NCBI RefSeq assembly: GCF_019969685.1
Contig: NZ_JAHXYZ010000005.1
Coordinates: 1 to 64,000 of the forward strand
Direction: 5' to 3'
Length of the DNA stretch: 64,000 nucleotides
Source: Microbacterium sp. EST19A
Lineage (GTDB): Bacteria > Actinomycetota > Actinomycetes > Actinomycetales > Microbacteriaceae
Position numbers and translations under genes: made by a program
Part shown: positions 1 through 7,288 of the stretch, one piece after another
How positions within the stretch are numbered: the first letter of the stretch is position 1
Layout: each line of letters opens with the position of its first letter
Notes under the pieces: model-generated
The model's database searches: none
What the model was told of the DNA's origin: nothing
Seen by the model: the letters and a program-made list of their open reading frames with translations, nothing else

Positions 1-200
1 AGCTCGGCCATGAGGCCACCGTCTCGAAGGTCAGCGAGGAGCAGCTCTTCTACCTGCAGTCCCGCGGCATGCCCGAGGACGAGGCGATGGCGATGATCGT
101 GCGCGGCTTCATCGAGCCGATCGCGCGGGAGCTGCCGATGGAGTACGCGATGGAATTGAACAAGCTCATCGAGATGGGCATGGAAGGCAGCGTCGGCTAG
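1..200 (+). CDS. sufB: SufB, Fe-S cluster scaffold subunit (3' end only)
   Basis: Partial gene cut by the left edge; only the last 65 residues and the stop are present. SufB is the scaffold subunit of the SufBC2D complex that assembles Fe-S clusters in the cytoplasm. The visible part matches the SufB/SufD family C-terminus: EEQLFYLQSRGMPEDEA followed by the helical tail that packs on SufC. The downstream sufD gene repeats nearly the same motif (QLFYLQARGISEEEA), as expected for the two paralogous subunits. The sufD start codon follows the stop directly, so the two genes are co-translated. Identification rests on the C-terminal motif and on the operon. Confidence 0.93.
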   Translation, partial: LGHEATVSKVSEEQLFYLQSRGMPEDEAMAMIVRGFIEPIARELPMEYAMELNKLIEMGMEGSVG

Positions 201-1406
201 ATGACGGCTCAGGCTACGGCGTCCGCAGGGACGCAAGATTCGAACGCGCACATCGACCCGGCGGCACAGGTCGCCTCGGCGGGCTTCGTCCCGGTGCAGA
301 CCCGCTCCGAGCGGCCGCACTCCTTCGAACCCGGCGACTTCGGTGCGCCCACCGGCCGCGAGGTCAACTGGAAGCACACGCCCGTCGCGAAGCTGACGTC
401 GCTCTTCGCGGTGGCGTCCCCCAACGACGGAGTCCGGTACGAGTTCGGCGCGGGGGAGCAGTACGTCTCCTCGCCGCTCGCCGCCGGCGACGCTCCTCGC
501 GGCGAGGTCTTCCTCGCCGAGGACGTGACCGCGGCCGTGGCGTGGCAGGGCTCGACCGAGGGTCTGCACGTGCGCATCCCTCGCGAAGAAGAGGTCGCAG
601 AGCCCGTCTTCGTGTCGATCACCGGACTCGGTGCCGACCGACGCGCCGACGCGCACATCGTGATCGAGGCGCTCGAGCACAGCTCCGCGACGGTGGTGCT
701 CCAGCACACCGGTTCGGCGCAGTACGCGCAGAACGTCGAGATCATCGTGCGGGACGGTGCCAAGCTCACCGTGATCAGCCTCCAGCAGTGGCAGGATGAC
801 GCCGTTCACGCGGCCGCGCATCAGGCCCGTGTCGGAGCCGACGCGACGCTCAAGCATTTCGTCATCAGCTTCGGCGGCGGCGTCGTCCGGGTGAACCCGA
901 ACGTCGAGCTCGCGGGAGCCGGCTCCGAGGGCTACCTCTACGGCCTGTCCTATGCCGACGCCGGGCAGCACCTCGAGAGCCAGGTGTACCTGCACCACAA
1001 GGGCCCGCACACCAAGGGCGACGTGCTCTACAAGGGTGCGCTGCAGGGCAAGGGTGCACACAGCGTCTGGATCGGCGATGTGCTGATCGGCGCGAACGCC
1101 AACGGCACCGACTCGTACGAGGCCAACCGCAACCTGGTGCTCACCGAGGGTGCACGGGCCGACTCGATCCCGAACCTCGAGATCGAGACCGGCGACATCC
1201 TCGGCGCCGGGCACGCGAGTGCGACCGGTCGTTTCGACGACGAGCAGCTCTTCTACCTCCAGGCTCGCGGCATCAGCGAAGAAGAGGCACGACGTCTGGT
1301 CGTGCTCGGCTTCCTCACCGACATCGTGCAGCGTCTCGGCATCCCGGCCCTGGAGACGGAGCTGCTCGACGCCATCGAGACCGAACTCTCGGCGGTGAAC
1401 GGATGA
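201..1406 (+). CDS. sufD: SufD, Fe-S cluster assembly protein
   Basis: 401 residues, a normal SufD length. SufD pairs with SufB and SufC in the SufBC2D scaffold and helps iron entry. The central part is the repetitive parallel beta-helix of the family, and the C-terminus has the SufB/D motif GHASATGRFDDEQLFYLQARG (here split: GHASATGRFDD, QLFYLQARG). The ATG directly follows the sufB stop. The 3' end overlaps the Rieske gene by 4 nt (ATGA), so expression is probably translationally coupled. Order sufB-sufD-Rieske-sufC is the usual actinobacterial suf operon order; the SufR-like regulator would lie upstream of the window. Confidence 0.96.
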   Translation: MTAQATASAGTQDSNAHIDPAAQVASAGFVPVQTRSERPHSFEPGDFGAPTGREVNWKHTPVAKLTSLFAVASPNDGVRYEFGAGEQYVSSPLAAGDAPRGEVFLAEDVTAAVAWQGSTEGLHVRIPREEEVAEPVFVSITGLGADRRADAHIVIEALEHSSATVVLQHTGSAQYAQNVEIIVRDGAKLTVISLQQWQDDAVHAAAHQARVGADATLKHFVISFGGGVVRVNPNVELAGAGSEGYLYGLSYADAGQHLESQVYLHHKGPHTKGDVLYKGALQGKGAHSVWIGDVLIGANANGTDSYEANRNLVLTEGARADSIPNLEIETGDILGAGHASATGRFDDEQLFYLQARGISEEEARRLVVLGFLTDIVQRLGIPALETELLDAIETELSAVNG

Positions 1407-1729
1407 CCGCCGAGCGCGTCTGCGGCGTCGCCGACCTCGAGCAGGACACGCCCCTGCGCGTCGAGCCGGCCGGCGTTCCCATCACCGTGATCAAGGACGG
1501 CGAGGGTGTCATCCACGCCATCGGCGACGTCTGCACCCACGGCGACATCTCCCTCTCCGAGGGCTTCGTCGAAGGTGACACGGTGGAGTGCTGGGCCCAC
1601 GGCTCCGCCTTCTCCCTGATCACCGGCAAGCCCCAGAACCTCCCCGCTTATGAGCCCGTCCCGGTCTACGTCGTCGAGATCGACGGCGACGACGTGCTCA
1701 TCGACCCGACCGTGACGAAGGAAGTCTGA
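1403..1729 (+). CDS. Rieske [2Fe-2S] ferredoxin in the suf operon
   Basis: 108 residues forming a single Rieske domain. The cluster ligands are visible as C44-x-H46 and C63-x2-H66, separated by 16 residues as in soluble bacterial Rieske ferredoxins. The family carries electrons to oxygenases or acts as a small redox carrier. Its fixed position between sufD and sufC in Actinobacteria suggests that it supplies electrons during cluster assembly, but that is inference. The ATG overlaps the sufD stop and the stop is followed immediately by the sufC start, so it is an integral operon member. Confidence 0.93.
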   Translation: MTAERVCGVADLEQDTPLRVEPAGVPITVIKDGEGVIHAIGDVCTHGDISLSEGFVEGDTVECWAHGSAFSLITGKPQNLPAYEPVPVYVVEIDGDDVLIDPTVTKEV

Positions 1730-2500
1730 ATGTCTGTTCTCGAGATCCGCGACCTGTTTGTGACGGTCGAGACCGAGTCGGGGAACACCCCGATCCTCAA
1801 CGGAATCACCCTCACCATGAACACCGGTGAGACCCACGCGATCATGGGCCCCAACGGCTCGGGCAAGTCGACGCTCGCGTACACGATCGCCGGTCACCCC
1901 AAATACACCGTGACCTCCGGTTCGATCACCTTCGACGGCGAGGACGTCCTCGCGATGACCGTCGACGAGCGCGCTCGCGCCGGCCTGTTCCTCGCGATGC
2001 AGTACCCGGTGGAGATCCCCGGCGTCACCGTGACGAACTTCCTCCGCACGGCCAAGACCGCTCTCGACGGCGAAGCGCCGGCGATCCGCGGCTGGACCAA
2101 GGACGTCAAGGCGGCCATGGCCAACCTGCGCATGGACCCGAAGTTCGCGCAGCGCAACGTCAACGAGGGGTTCTCCGGCGGTGAGAAGAAGCGCCACGAG
2201 ATCCTGCAGCTCGAGGTGCTGAAGCCGAAGTTCGCGATCCTCGACGAGACCGACTCCGGTCTCGACGTCGACGCGCTGAAGATCGTCTCCGAGGGCGTCA
2301 ACCGCGCCAAGGAGTCGACCGGCCTGGGCGTCCTGCTCATCACGCACTACACGCGCATCCTCCGCTACATCCGCCCCGACTACGTGCACGTCGTGGTCGC
2401 GGGAAAGATCGTGGAAGAAGGCGGACCCGAGCTCGCCGACCGGCTCGAGGACGAGGGATACGACCGTTTCCTCGACCCCGCCGCCCCCATCGAGGCGTAG
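1730..2500 (+). CDS. sufC: SufC, ATPase of the Suf Fe-S assembly complex
   Basis: 256 residues. Soluble ABC-type ATPase that drives conformational change of SufB/SufD. Walker A is GPNGSGKS at residues 40-47; the ABC signature reads FSGGEKKR, where the lysines after SGGE are typical of SufC rather than transporter ATPases; Walker B is FAILDETDSGLD, with the SufC-specific ETDSGLD in place of DEPTSGLD. The ATG touches the stop of the Rieske gene. The stop codon TAG is part of a TAGGCT -10-like hexamer in front of the next gene. Confidence 0.97.
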   Translation: MSVLEIRDLFVTVETESGNTPILNGITLTMNTGETHAIMGPNGSGKSTLAYTIAGHPKYTVTSGSITFDGEDVLAMTVDERARAGLFLAMQYPVEIPGVTVTNFLRTAKTALDGEAPAIRGWTKDVKAAMANLRMDPKFAQRNVNEGFSGGEKKRHEILQLEVLKPKFAILDETDSGLDVDALKIVSEGVNRAKESTGLGVLLITHYTRILRYIRPDYVHVVVAGKIVEEGGPELADRLEDEGYDRFLDPAAPIEA

Positions 2501-2503
2501 GCT
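2498..2503 (+). promoter_or_regulatory. Putative -10 hexamer of a leaderless promoter (SufT-like gene)
   Basis: TAGGCT lies 6 nt before the ATG at 2510 with no Shine-Dalgarno sequence in between. The same hexamer with the same 6-nt gap precedes the ATG at 21699. This arrangement is typical of leaderless actinobacterial transcripts. No convincing -35 was found inside the sufC coding end. Confidence 0.4.
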
Positions 2504-2509
2504 GACCGC

Positions 2510-2839
2510 ATGACCGCGACGCTCAACGACCAGAAGTACGACGAGGTCACCGAGGCACTGAAAGACGTCATGGACCCCGAGCTGGGGATCAACGTCGTCG
2601 ACCTCGGTCTGATCTACGACCTGGCCTGGGATGACGAGAACGACGCTCTCGTGATCCACATGACGCTGACCAGTGCCGGTTGCCCGTTGACCGATGTCCT
2701 CGAGGAGCAGACCGCCGAGGCGCTGGACAACGTGGTGGATCGCTTCCGCATCAACTGGGTGTGGATGCCGCCGTGGGGCCCCGAGAAGATCACCGACGAC
2801 GGCCGCGACATGATGCGAGCCCTCGGCTTCGCGATCTAG
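2510..2839 (+). CDS. sufT: SufT-like DUF59 (MIP18 family) Fe-S maturation protein
   Basis: 109 residues covering a single DUF59 domain. Members assist transfer or maturation of Fe-S clusters in client proteins. Seen: the N-terminal helix ALKDVMDPELGINVVDLGLIY (here LKDVMDPELG and VVDLGLIYD) that defines the family, and the reactive cysteine in SAGCPLTD. The position directly after sufC matches the suf operons of Actinobacteria, where this gene is usually called sufT-like. A TAGGCT hexamer 6 nt upstream suggests that it may also be made from a leaderless transcript of its own. Confidence 0.88.
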   Translation: MTATLNDQKYDEVTEALKDVMDPELGINVVDLGLIYDLAWDDENDALVIHMTLTSAGCPLTDVLEEQTAEALDNVVDRFRINWVWMPPWGPEKITDDGRDMMRALGFAI

Positions 2840-2841
2840 GG

Positions 2842-3996
2842 ATGCTCCGGGTCACGGCCCTGCCTCTGGCAGAGCTCCGCGAGCGCAGCAGCGAGAAGTG
2901 GCGGGAGTACCCTGCCGACGTCCTGCCGCTGTTCGTCGCGGAGACGGACTTCCCGCTCGCGCCGGCGATCACGACGGCTCTGCAGCGTGCGATCGACGTC
3001 GGGGACACGGGCTACGTGGCCTCGCGCACTCCGCTCGCCGAAGCGTTCGCCGCGTTCGCGCAGCGAAGATTCGGCTGGACGCCCGACCCTGCGCGCATGC
3101 GGAGCACGGCCGACGTGAGCATGGGGATCGTCGAGATCCTCCGCCGCGTCACCCAGCCCGGCGATCGCGTCATCGTCACTCCTCCGGTGTACCCGCCGTT
3201 CTATGAGCTCGTCGCCGAGGCCGGCGCCGAGGTCGTGCGCGTTCCCCTGGCCGACACCGGCACGGCGTGGGAGCTCGATCTCGACGGCATCCGTGCCGCC
3301 TTCGAAGACGGCGCCGCGGCGATCCTGCTCTGCAATCCGCACAACCCGACCGGCACCGTGCACGACCGTGACGCGCTGGCCGCCCTTGCGGAGATCGCCG
3401 ACGAGTTCGGCGCCGCGGTCGTGTCGGATGAGATCCACGGACCGCTGGCCCAGCCCGGGACGGCCTTCACGCCGTTCCTGTCGGCCGGCGATGCCGCGCA
3501 GCGCGTCGGCTACGCGGTCGTCAGCGCGAGCAAGGCCTTCAACCTCGCGGGTCTCAAGTGCGCGCTGATGGTCACGGCGGATGACGAGACGAGCGCCGTC
3601 GTGCGCGGCCTTCCCGTCGAGGTCGAATGGCGCACCGGACAGTTCGGGCTGCTGGCCGCGGTCGCCGCGTTCTCCGAGGAGAGCGACGAGTGGCTCGACG
3701 GGCTGCTGCGCACGCTCGACGAGAACCGGGTGCTCCTCGAAGACCTGCTCGCCTCGCGCCTGCCGGGTGCCCGCTACCGCATCCCCGACGCCGGCTACCT
3801 CGCGTGGATCGATCTTTCGGCCTTCGAGTGGGGAGACAACCCTGCTCGACGGATCCTGAAGGACGCCAGAGTCGCGCTGCACTACGGTCCCGCGTTCGGG
3901 ACCGAGGGCGCCGGACACGTGCGGCTGAACTTCGGCACCAGTCCCGAGATCCTCATCGAGGCCATCGAGCGCATCGCGGCGCTCGTCGCTCGATGA
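2842..3996 (+). CDS. MalY/PatB-type PLP aminotransferase (probable cystathionine beta-lyase)
   Basis: 384 residues, aminotransferase class I/II fold. MalY/PatB members cleave C-S bonds of cystathionine or cysteine and also act as aminotransferases. Motifs: CNPHNPTG at 164-171, SDEIHG at 195-200 (the Asp that binds the pyridine nitrogen, with the His typical of MalY/PatB) and the Schiff-base lysine K231 in SASKAFN. I take the ATG at 2842, two bases after the DUF59 stop, because homology starts there; a longer reading frame upstream overlaps the previous gene and has no homology. The stop overlaps the start of the MFS gene (ATGA). Physical linkage to Fe-S assembly fits a sulfur-metabolism role, which is inference. 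Confidence 0.88.
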   Translation: MLRVTALPLAELRERSSEKWREYPADVLPLFVAETDFPLAPAITTALQRAIDVGDTGYVASRTPLAEAFAAFAQRRFGWTPDPARMRSTADVSMGIVEILRRVTQPGDRVIVTPPVYPPFYELVAEAGAEVVRVPLADTGTAWELDLDGIRAAFEDGAAAILLCNPHNPTGTVHDRDALAALAEIADEFGAAVVSDEIHGPLAQPGTAFTPFLSAGDAAQRVGYAVVSASKAFNLAGLKCALMVTADDETSAVVRGLPVEVEWRTGQFGLLAAVAAFSEESDEWLDGLLRTLDENRVLLEDLLASRLPGARYRIPDAGYLAWIDLSAFEWGDNPARRILKDARVALHYGPAFGTEGAGHVRLNFGTSPEILIEAIERIAALVAR

Positions 3997-5363
3997 CTCT
4001 CCCCGGCGCCGTCGCTTCGATCTGGGACCGCAGCCGCATCTGGGTCACGCTCGGCGCTGTCGCGCTCATCTTCCTCGCAGCCATCGAGGCGCTCGCGGTG
4101 ACGACGGTGATGCCGATCGTCAGCGAGGCCCTCGACGGGCAGTCGCTCTACGCGGTCGCGTTCGCCGGGACGCTGGCGACGAGCGTGATCGGCATGGTGG
4201 CCGCGGGGGCATGGTCGGATGCGCGCGGGCCGCGCGGGGCGCTGTACGTGGCCGTGACCCTCTTCGTCGCGGGCCTCCTCATCTCGGGCCTCGCCGTGAC
4301 CATGCACCAGTTCCTCATCGGGCGTCTGGTGCAGGGCCTGGGCACGGGCGGGCAGACCGTGGCGCTGTACGTCGTGGTCGCACGGCTGTACCCGCCGCAC
4401 CTGCACGGGCGCATCTTCGCCGCGTTCGCCGCCGCGTGGGTGGTTCCGTCGATGGTCGGGCCGTTCCTCGCCGGAGCGGTCGCGGAGTACCTCGACTGGC
4501 GCTGGGCCTTCCTCGGTGTCGCGGTGCTGACCGCTGCGGCGTTCCTCATGATCGCCGTGCGGCTGCGCGGGGTGGATCTGGGACACGGAGAACCGCAGGA
4601 CGGCCGCGCGCTGGTCCGGCGGCTGCTGCTCGCCGTGGTGGTGGCCGTGCTCGCCGTCGTGATCGGCTTCTCCGCCGACATGACTCCGGCGATCGGCTGG
4701 CCGGTCGCTCTCGGTGCGGTCGTGGTGATCGCCTTCGCGGTGCTCCCGCTGGTGCCGCGACGCACTCTGCGCGCCGGGGCCGGCCTGCCGAGCGTCGTGC
4801 TGATGCGCGGCATCGTGGCTGGGGCGTTCTTCGCCGCAGAGGCCTATATCCCGTACCTGCTGATGGAGCGGTTCGCGTTCACGGCGACGTGGGCCGGCGT
4901 CGCTCTGATGCTGGCTGCGTTCGCCTGGGCCGGAGCGTCCGCACTGCAGGGGAAGTTCGGCGAGAGCCTCGGCAATCACCGCATCACCCTGATCAGTCTC
5001 AGCCTGCTGCTGGTGGCGATGATCTGCGTGCTGCTGGCCGCCGTGTTCGGCGTCTCACCGCTGTTCGTGATCGTCGGCTGGGCTTTCGGCGGCGGCGGCA
5101 TGGGACTGCTGTATCCGCGCCTCACCGTGCTGACGCTCGCCTACTCCGACGAGACGAATCAGGGATTCAACTCCTCGGCGCTGTCGATCTCCGACGCCAC
5201 GGGGTCTGCCGTCGCCATCGCTCTCGCCGGGCTCGGTGTCGCCACTCTCGGCGGCGGGGCAGGTGCGTTCGCGGTCGTGTTCGTGTTCGGGATCGCGCTG
5301 GTGCTGGTCGCGGTGGTCCCAGGACTCAGGCTCGGTCACGCGGCGGAGTCGCGGACGCACTGA
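3993..5363 (+). CDS. MFS transporter, drug-efflux type
   Basis: 456 residues with about 12-14 predicted membrane segments beginning at residue 18. The N-terminal half carries the loop 2-3 motif (AAGAWSDARGPRGALY, close to GxxxDRxGRR) and the loop after helix 4 has IGRLVQGLGTGG, a DHA2-like signature. No substrate can be read from the sequence. The start overlaps the aminotransferase stop by 4 nt, which puts the gene at the end of the rightward operon. Its last 38 bases overlap the 3' end of the convergent TetR gene, so antisense effects are possible. The TetR product could regulate this exporter, but its operator lies on the other side. Confidence 0.85.
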   Translation: MTLPGAVASIWDRSRIWVTLGAVALIFLAAIEALAVTTVMPIVSEALDGQSLYAVAFAGTLATSVIGMVAAGAWSDARGPRGALYVAVTLFVAGLLISGLAVTMHQFLIGRLVQGLGTGGQTVALYVVVARLYPPHLHGRIFAAFAAAWVVPSMVGPFLAGAVAEYLDWRWAFLGVAVLTAAAFLMIAVRLRGVDLGHGEPQDGRALVRRLLLAVVVAVLAVVIGFSADMTPAIGWPVALGAVVVIAFAVLPLVPRRTLRAGAGLPSVVLMRGIVAGAFFAAEAYIPYLLMERFAFTATWAGVALMLAAFAWAGASALQGKFGESLGNHRITLISLSLLLVAMICVLLAAVFGVSPLFVIVGWAFGGGGMGLLYPRLTVLTLAYSDETNQGFNSSALSISDATGSAVAIALAGLGVATLGGGAGAFAVVFVFGIALVLVAVVPGLRLGHAAESRTH

Positions 5364-5910
5364 CCGCACCCGCGAGGGCGGTGACACCCAGGTCGAAGAT
5401 GCGATCGAGGCCCGCGGTGACGTCGGTCTCGTCGCCGCCGAGCAGGGCTCCATGGCTGTCGGCGTGCATGCGCTGCTGCACGAGCGTCGCGTGGCCGAGC
5501 ACGAAGTGCAGGATCGCGACGGCGCGTTCCTCGGTGTCTGCGGCGCCCTCGCTCTCGAGTGCCGTCGCCAGAGCGGACTGGGCGGGGGACGACCCCAGGC
5601 GCAGGGCGTAGGTGCTGAGCACGAGTTCGGCGCCGTCCCGGTGGGCGAAGAGCGCGTCGCGGATGCTGCGGGCCGTCGCCAGGACGCCGGCGCCGTCGGC
5701 GGGAATGACCGCGGTGATGCGGTCGGTGAGGTCGGCGAGGAGTTCCTGCTTACTGGAGAAGTGCCAGTAGAGGGCGCTGGGCTGCACGTCGAGACGGGCG
5801 GCGATGCGCCGCATGGAGAGGTCGGCGAGCCCCACCTCGTCGAGCAGCGCGAGGGCTGTGCGGGCCACACTCTCGCGGTCGTGCCGTGCCGGATTGTGTT
5901 CGGGGCTCAT
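5326..5910 (-). CDS. TetR family transcriptional regulator
   Basis: 194 residues. The N-terminal DNA-binding domain (about residues 11-57) has the TetR helix-turn-helix with DLSMRRIAARLDVQPSALYWH (here split: LSMRRIAARLD, VQPSALYWHF), a form close to the TetR class itself; the C-terminal half is a ligand/dimer domain of the TetR_C type. I use the ATG at 5910 because the HTH follows it at the expected distance; the open frame continues upstream through the divergent gene but without homology. Two adjacent palindromes at 5924-5951, directly upstream, are the probable operator for both this gene and the divergent transporter. The 3' end overlaps the convergent MFS gene by 38 bp. Confidence 0.9.
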   Translation of the reverse strand: MSPEHNPARHDRESVARTALALLDEVGLADLSMRRIAARLDVQPSALYWHFSSKQELLADLTDRITAVIPADGAGVLATARSIRDALFAHRDGAELVLSTYALRLGSSPAQSALATALESEGAADTEERAVAILHFVLGHATLVQQRMHADSHGALLGGDETDVTAGLDRIFDLGVTALAGAVSASATPPRDRA

Positions 5911-5923
5911 GCTCTCACTATAG

Positions 5924-5951
5924 TGAACAGCGTTCAGGTGAACAGTGTTCA
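5924..5951. promoter_or_regulatory. Double palindromic operator between tetR and ABC transporter genes
   Basis: Two near-identical palindromes, TGAACAGCGTTCA (5924-5936) and TGAACAGTGTTCA (5939-5951), are separated by 2 bp and share perfect TGAAC/GTTCA arms. They sit 14 bp before the tetR start and about 40 bp before the transporter start, the expected place for an autoregulated TetR operator that also controls the divergent genes. The 15-bp repeat period means that two dimers would bind on nearly opposite faces of the helix. Confidence 0.82.
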
Positions 5952-5992
5952 GGAAGCGAAGATCTCGCCGACAGACGGAGTGCGGAGTGCGG

Positions 5993-6694
5993 ATGACGAA
6001 GAGCAGCACGACGACGGAGGTCGCGTCGATCATGCTCGAGCAGGTGTCCGTCGACCTCGACGGACGCGCCGTGATCGACGACGTCACCCTCGAGCTCCGC
6101 GCGCCGACCATCGCGGTGATCGGTGCGAACGGCTCCGGCAAGTCGACGTTCGCCCGGCTCCTGAACGGGCTCGTCGCTCCGACGAGCGGTCGTGTGCTCG
6201 TGCACGGGATGGATGCGACCCGCGACCGCGCAGCCGTCCGTCGGCGCGTGGGCTTCGTGTTCGCCAACCCCGAGGCGCAGATCCTCATGCCGACCCCGGC
6301 GGAGGACCTCGCCCTGTCCCTACGCGGGCGCCCTCGCGACGAGGCGGCCCGCCGTGTCGCCGAGACGCTCGACGCGCACGGGCTCGCCGGCCATGCCGAC
6401 GTTCCGGCGTCGGCGCTCTCCGGCGGACAGAAGCAGATGCTCGCCCTCGCGTCGGTCCTCATCACCGAACCCGACCTGATCGTGGCCGACGAACCGACGA
6501 CGCTCCTCGATCTGCGCAATGCCCGCCGCATCGGCGATCTGCTGCTCGCGCAGTCGGCGCAGGTGGTCCTGGTGACCCATGATCTCGAGCTGGCCGCCCG
6601 GTGCGACGCCGCCGTGCTCTTCGACGACGGTCGCGTCGCGGCATCCGGTGAGCCGGCAGAGGTCATCGACGCCTACCGGCGAGGGTGCGGATGA
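5993..6694 (+). CDS. ECF-type ABC transporter ATPase (CbiO/BioM-like)
   Basis: 233 residues from the ATG at 5993 (GGAG ends 5 nt upstream); an ATG at 6032, with GGAGG 11 nt upstream, would give 220 residues and begins exactly at the ABC domain, so the start is uncertain. Energy-coupling ATPase of a vitamin or metal importer. Motifs: Walker A IGANGSGKST, the Q-loop region FANPEAQILMPT that is characteristic of CbiO/EcfA proteins, signature LSGGQKQM, Walker B LIVADEPTTLLD, and H-loop THD. The next gene encodes the T component and overlaps by 4 nt. No substrate-binding S component is adjacent. The TetR palindromes upstream suggest ligand-responsive control. Confidence 0.88.
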   Translation: MTKSSTTTEVASIMLEQVSVDLDGRAVIDDVTLELRAPTIAVIGANGSGKSTFARLLNGLVAPTSGRVLVHGMDATRDRAAVRRRVGFVFANPEAQILMPTPAEDLALSLRGRPRDEAARRVAETLDAHGLAGHADVPASALSGGQKQMLALASVLITEPDLIVADEPTTLLDLRNARRIGDLLLAQSAQVVLVTHDLELAARCDAAVLFDDGRVAASGEPAEVIDAYRRGCG

Positions 6695-7284
6695 TCCAGC
6701 TGTACCGGCCGGGATCGAGCCTGATCCACAGGGCGCCCGCCGCGGCCAAGCTCGCCGTCCTCGCGGTTGCCGCACTGGTGCTCTCGCTGTACCCCCACGA
6801 TGCTCTGAGCATCGGCGTCGCCCTGCTCGTGGTGGTTGTGCTCTACGGCGTTGCGCGCCTTCCCGTGCGGGTGCTGGTCGCCGAGCTCTGGAGGCTGCGC
6901 TGGATCGTGCTGGTCCTCTCCGTCGCCCTGGTCGTGTTCGTGTCACCGCAGGCGGCGTGGATCAGCGCCGGACGTCTCGTGGCTCTGCTGCTGCTGGCAA
7001 GTCTGCTGACTCTCACGACCCGCATGTCCGCCTTGCTCGACGTGCTGCGGGGGCTGGTGCGTCCGTTCCGTCGGGTGGGTGTCGATCCGGAGGCCGTCGC
7101 GATGACGATCTCGCTCACCCTCACGATGATCCCGGTGGTCGCGGGGTTCGCCGATCGTGTGCGCGAGGCCGGCCGTGCTCGCGGCGTGCGGCTCGGGCCG
7201 CGCGCCGTGGTGCCGCTGCTGGTGCTCGCTCTCCGGCACGCCGACGATGTCGGCGACGCGCTGGCCGCCCGAGGCATCGGCTGA
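6691..7284 (+). CDS. ECF transporter T component (CbiQ/BioN-like permease)
   Basis: 197 residues, about five membrane segments, starting at the ATG that overlaps the ATPase stop (ATGA). EcfT proteins couple two ATPases to an exchangeable S component. Seen: the coupling-helix region near the C-terminus, AGRARGVRLGPRAVVPL, which contains the conserved Ala-Arg-Gly/Ala-Arg-Gly signature (ARG at 174-176; the second motif reads ALRHADDVGDALAARG). With one ATPase and one T protein the layout resembles bioMN, but no bioY lies nearby, so the substrate remains unknown. Its 3' end faces the convergent acyltransferase gene with only 4 bp between stops. Confidence 0.83.
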   Translation: MIQLYRPGSSLIHRAPAAAKLAVLAVAALVLSLYPHDALSIGVALLVVVVLYGVARLPVRVLVAELWRLRWIVLVLSVALVVFVSPQAAWISAGRLVALLLLASLLTLTTRMSALLDVLRGLVRPFRRVGVDPEAVAMTISLTLTMIPVVAGFADRVREAGRARGVRLGPRAVVPLLVLALRHADDVGDALAARGIG

Positions 7285-7288
7285 TCAC

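Noticed and set aside
2680..2841. Longer N-terminus for the aminotransferase
   Set aside because: It would overlap the SufT-like gene out of frame and is not conserved; ATG 2842 fits.
5326..6666. 446-codon frame fusing TetR with an upstream segment
   Set aside because: The extra 250 codons are antisense to the ECF ATPase; TetR homology begins at 5910 where an ATG and operator are found.
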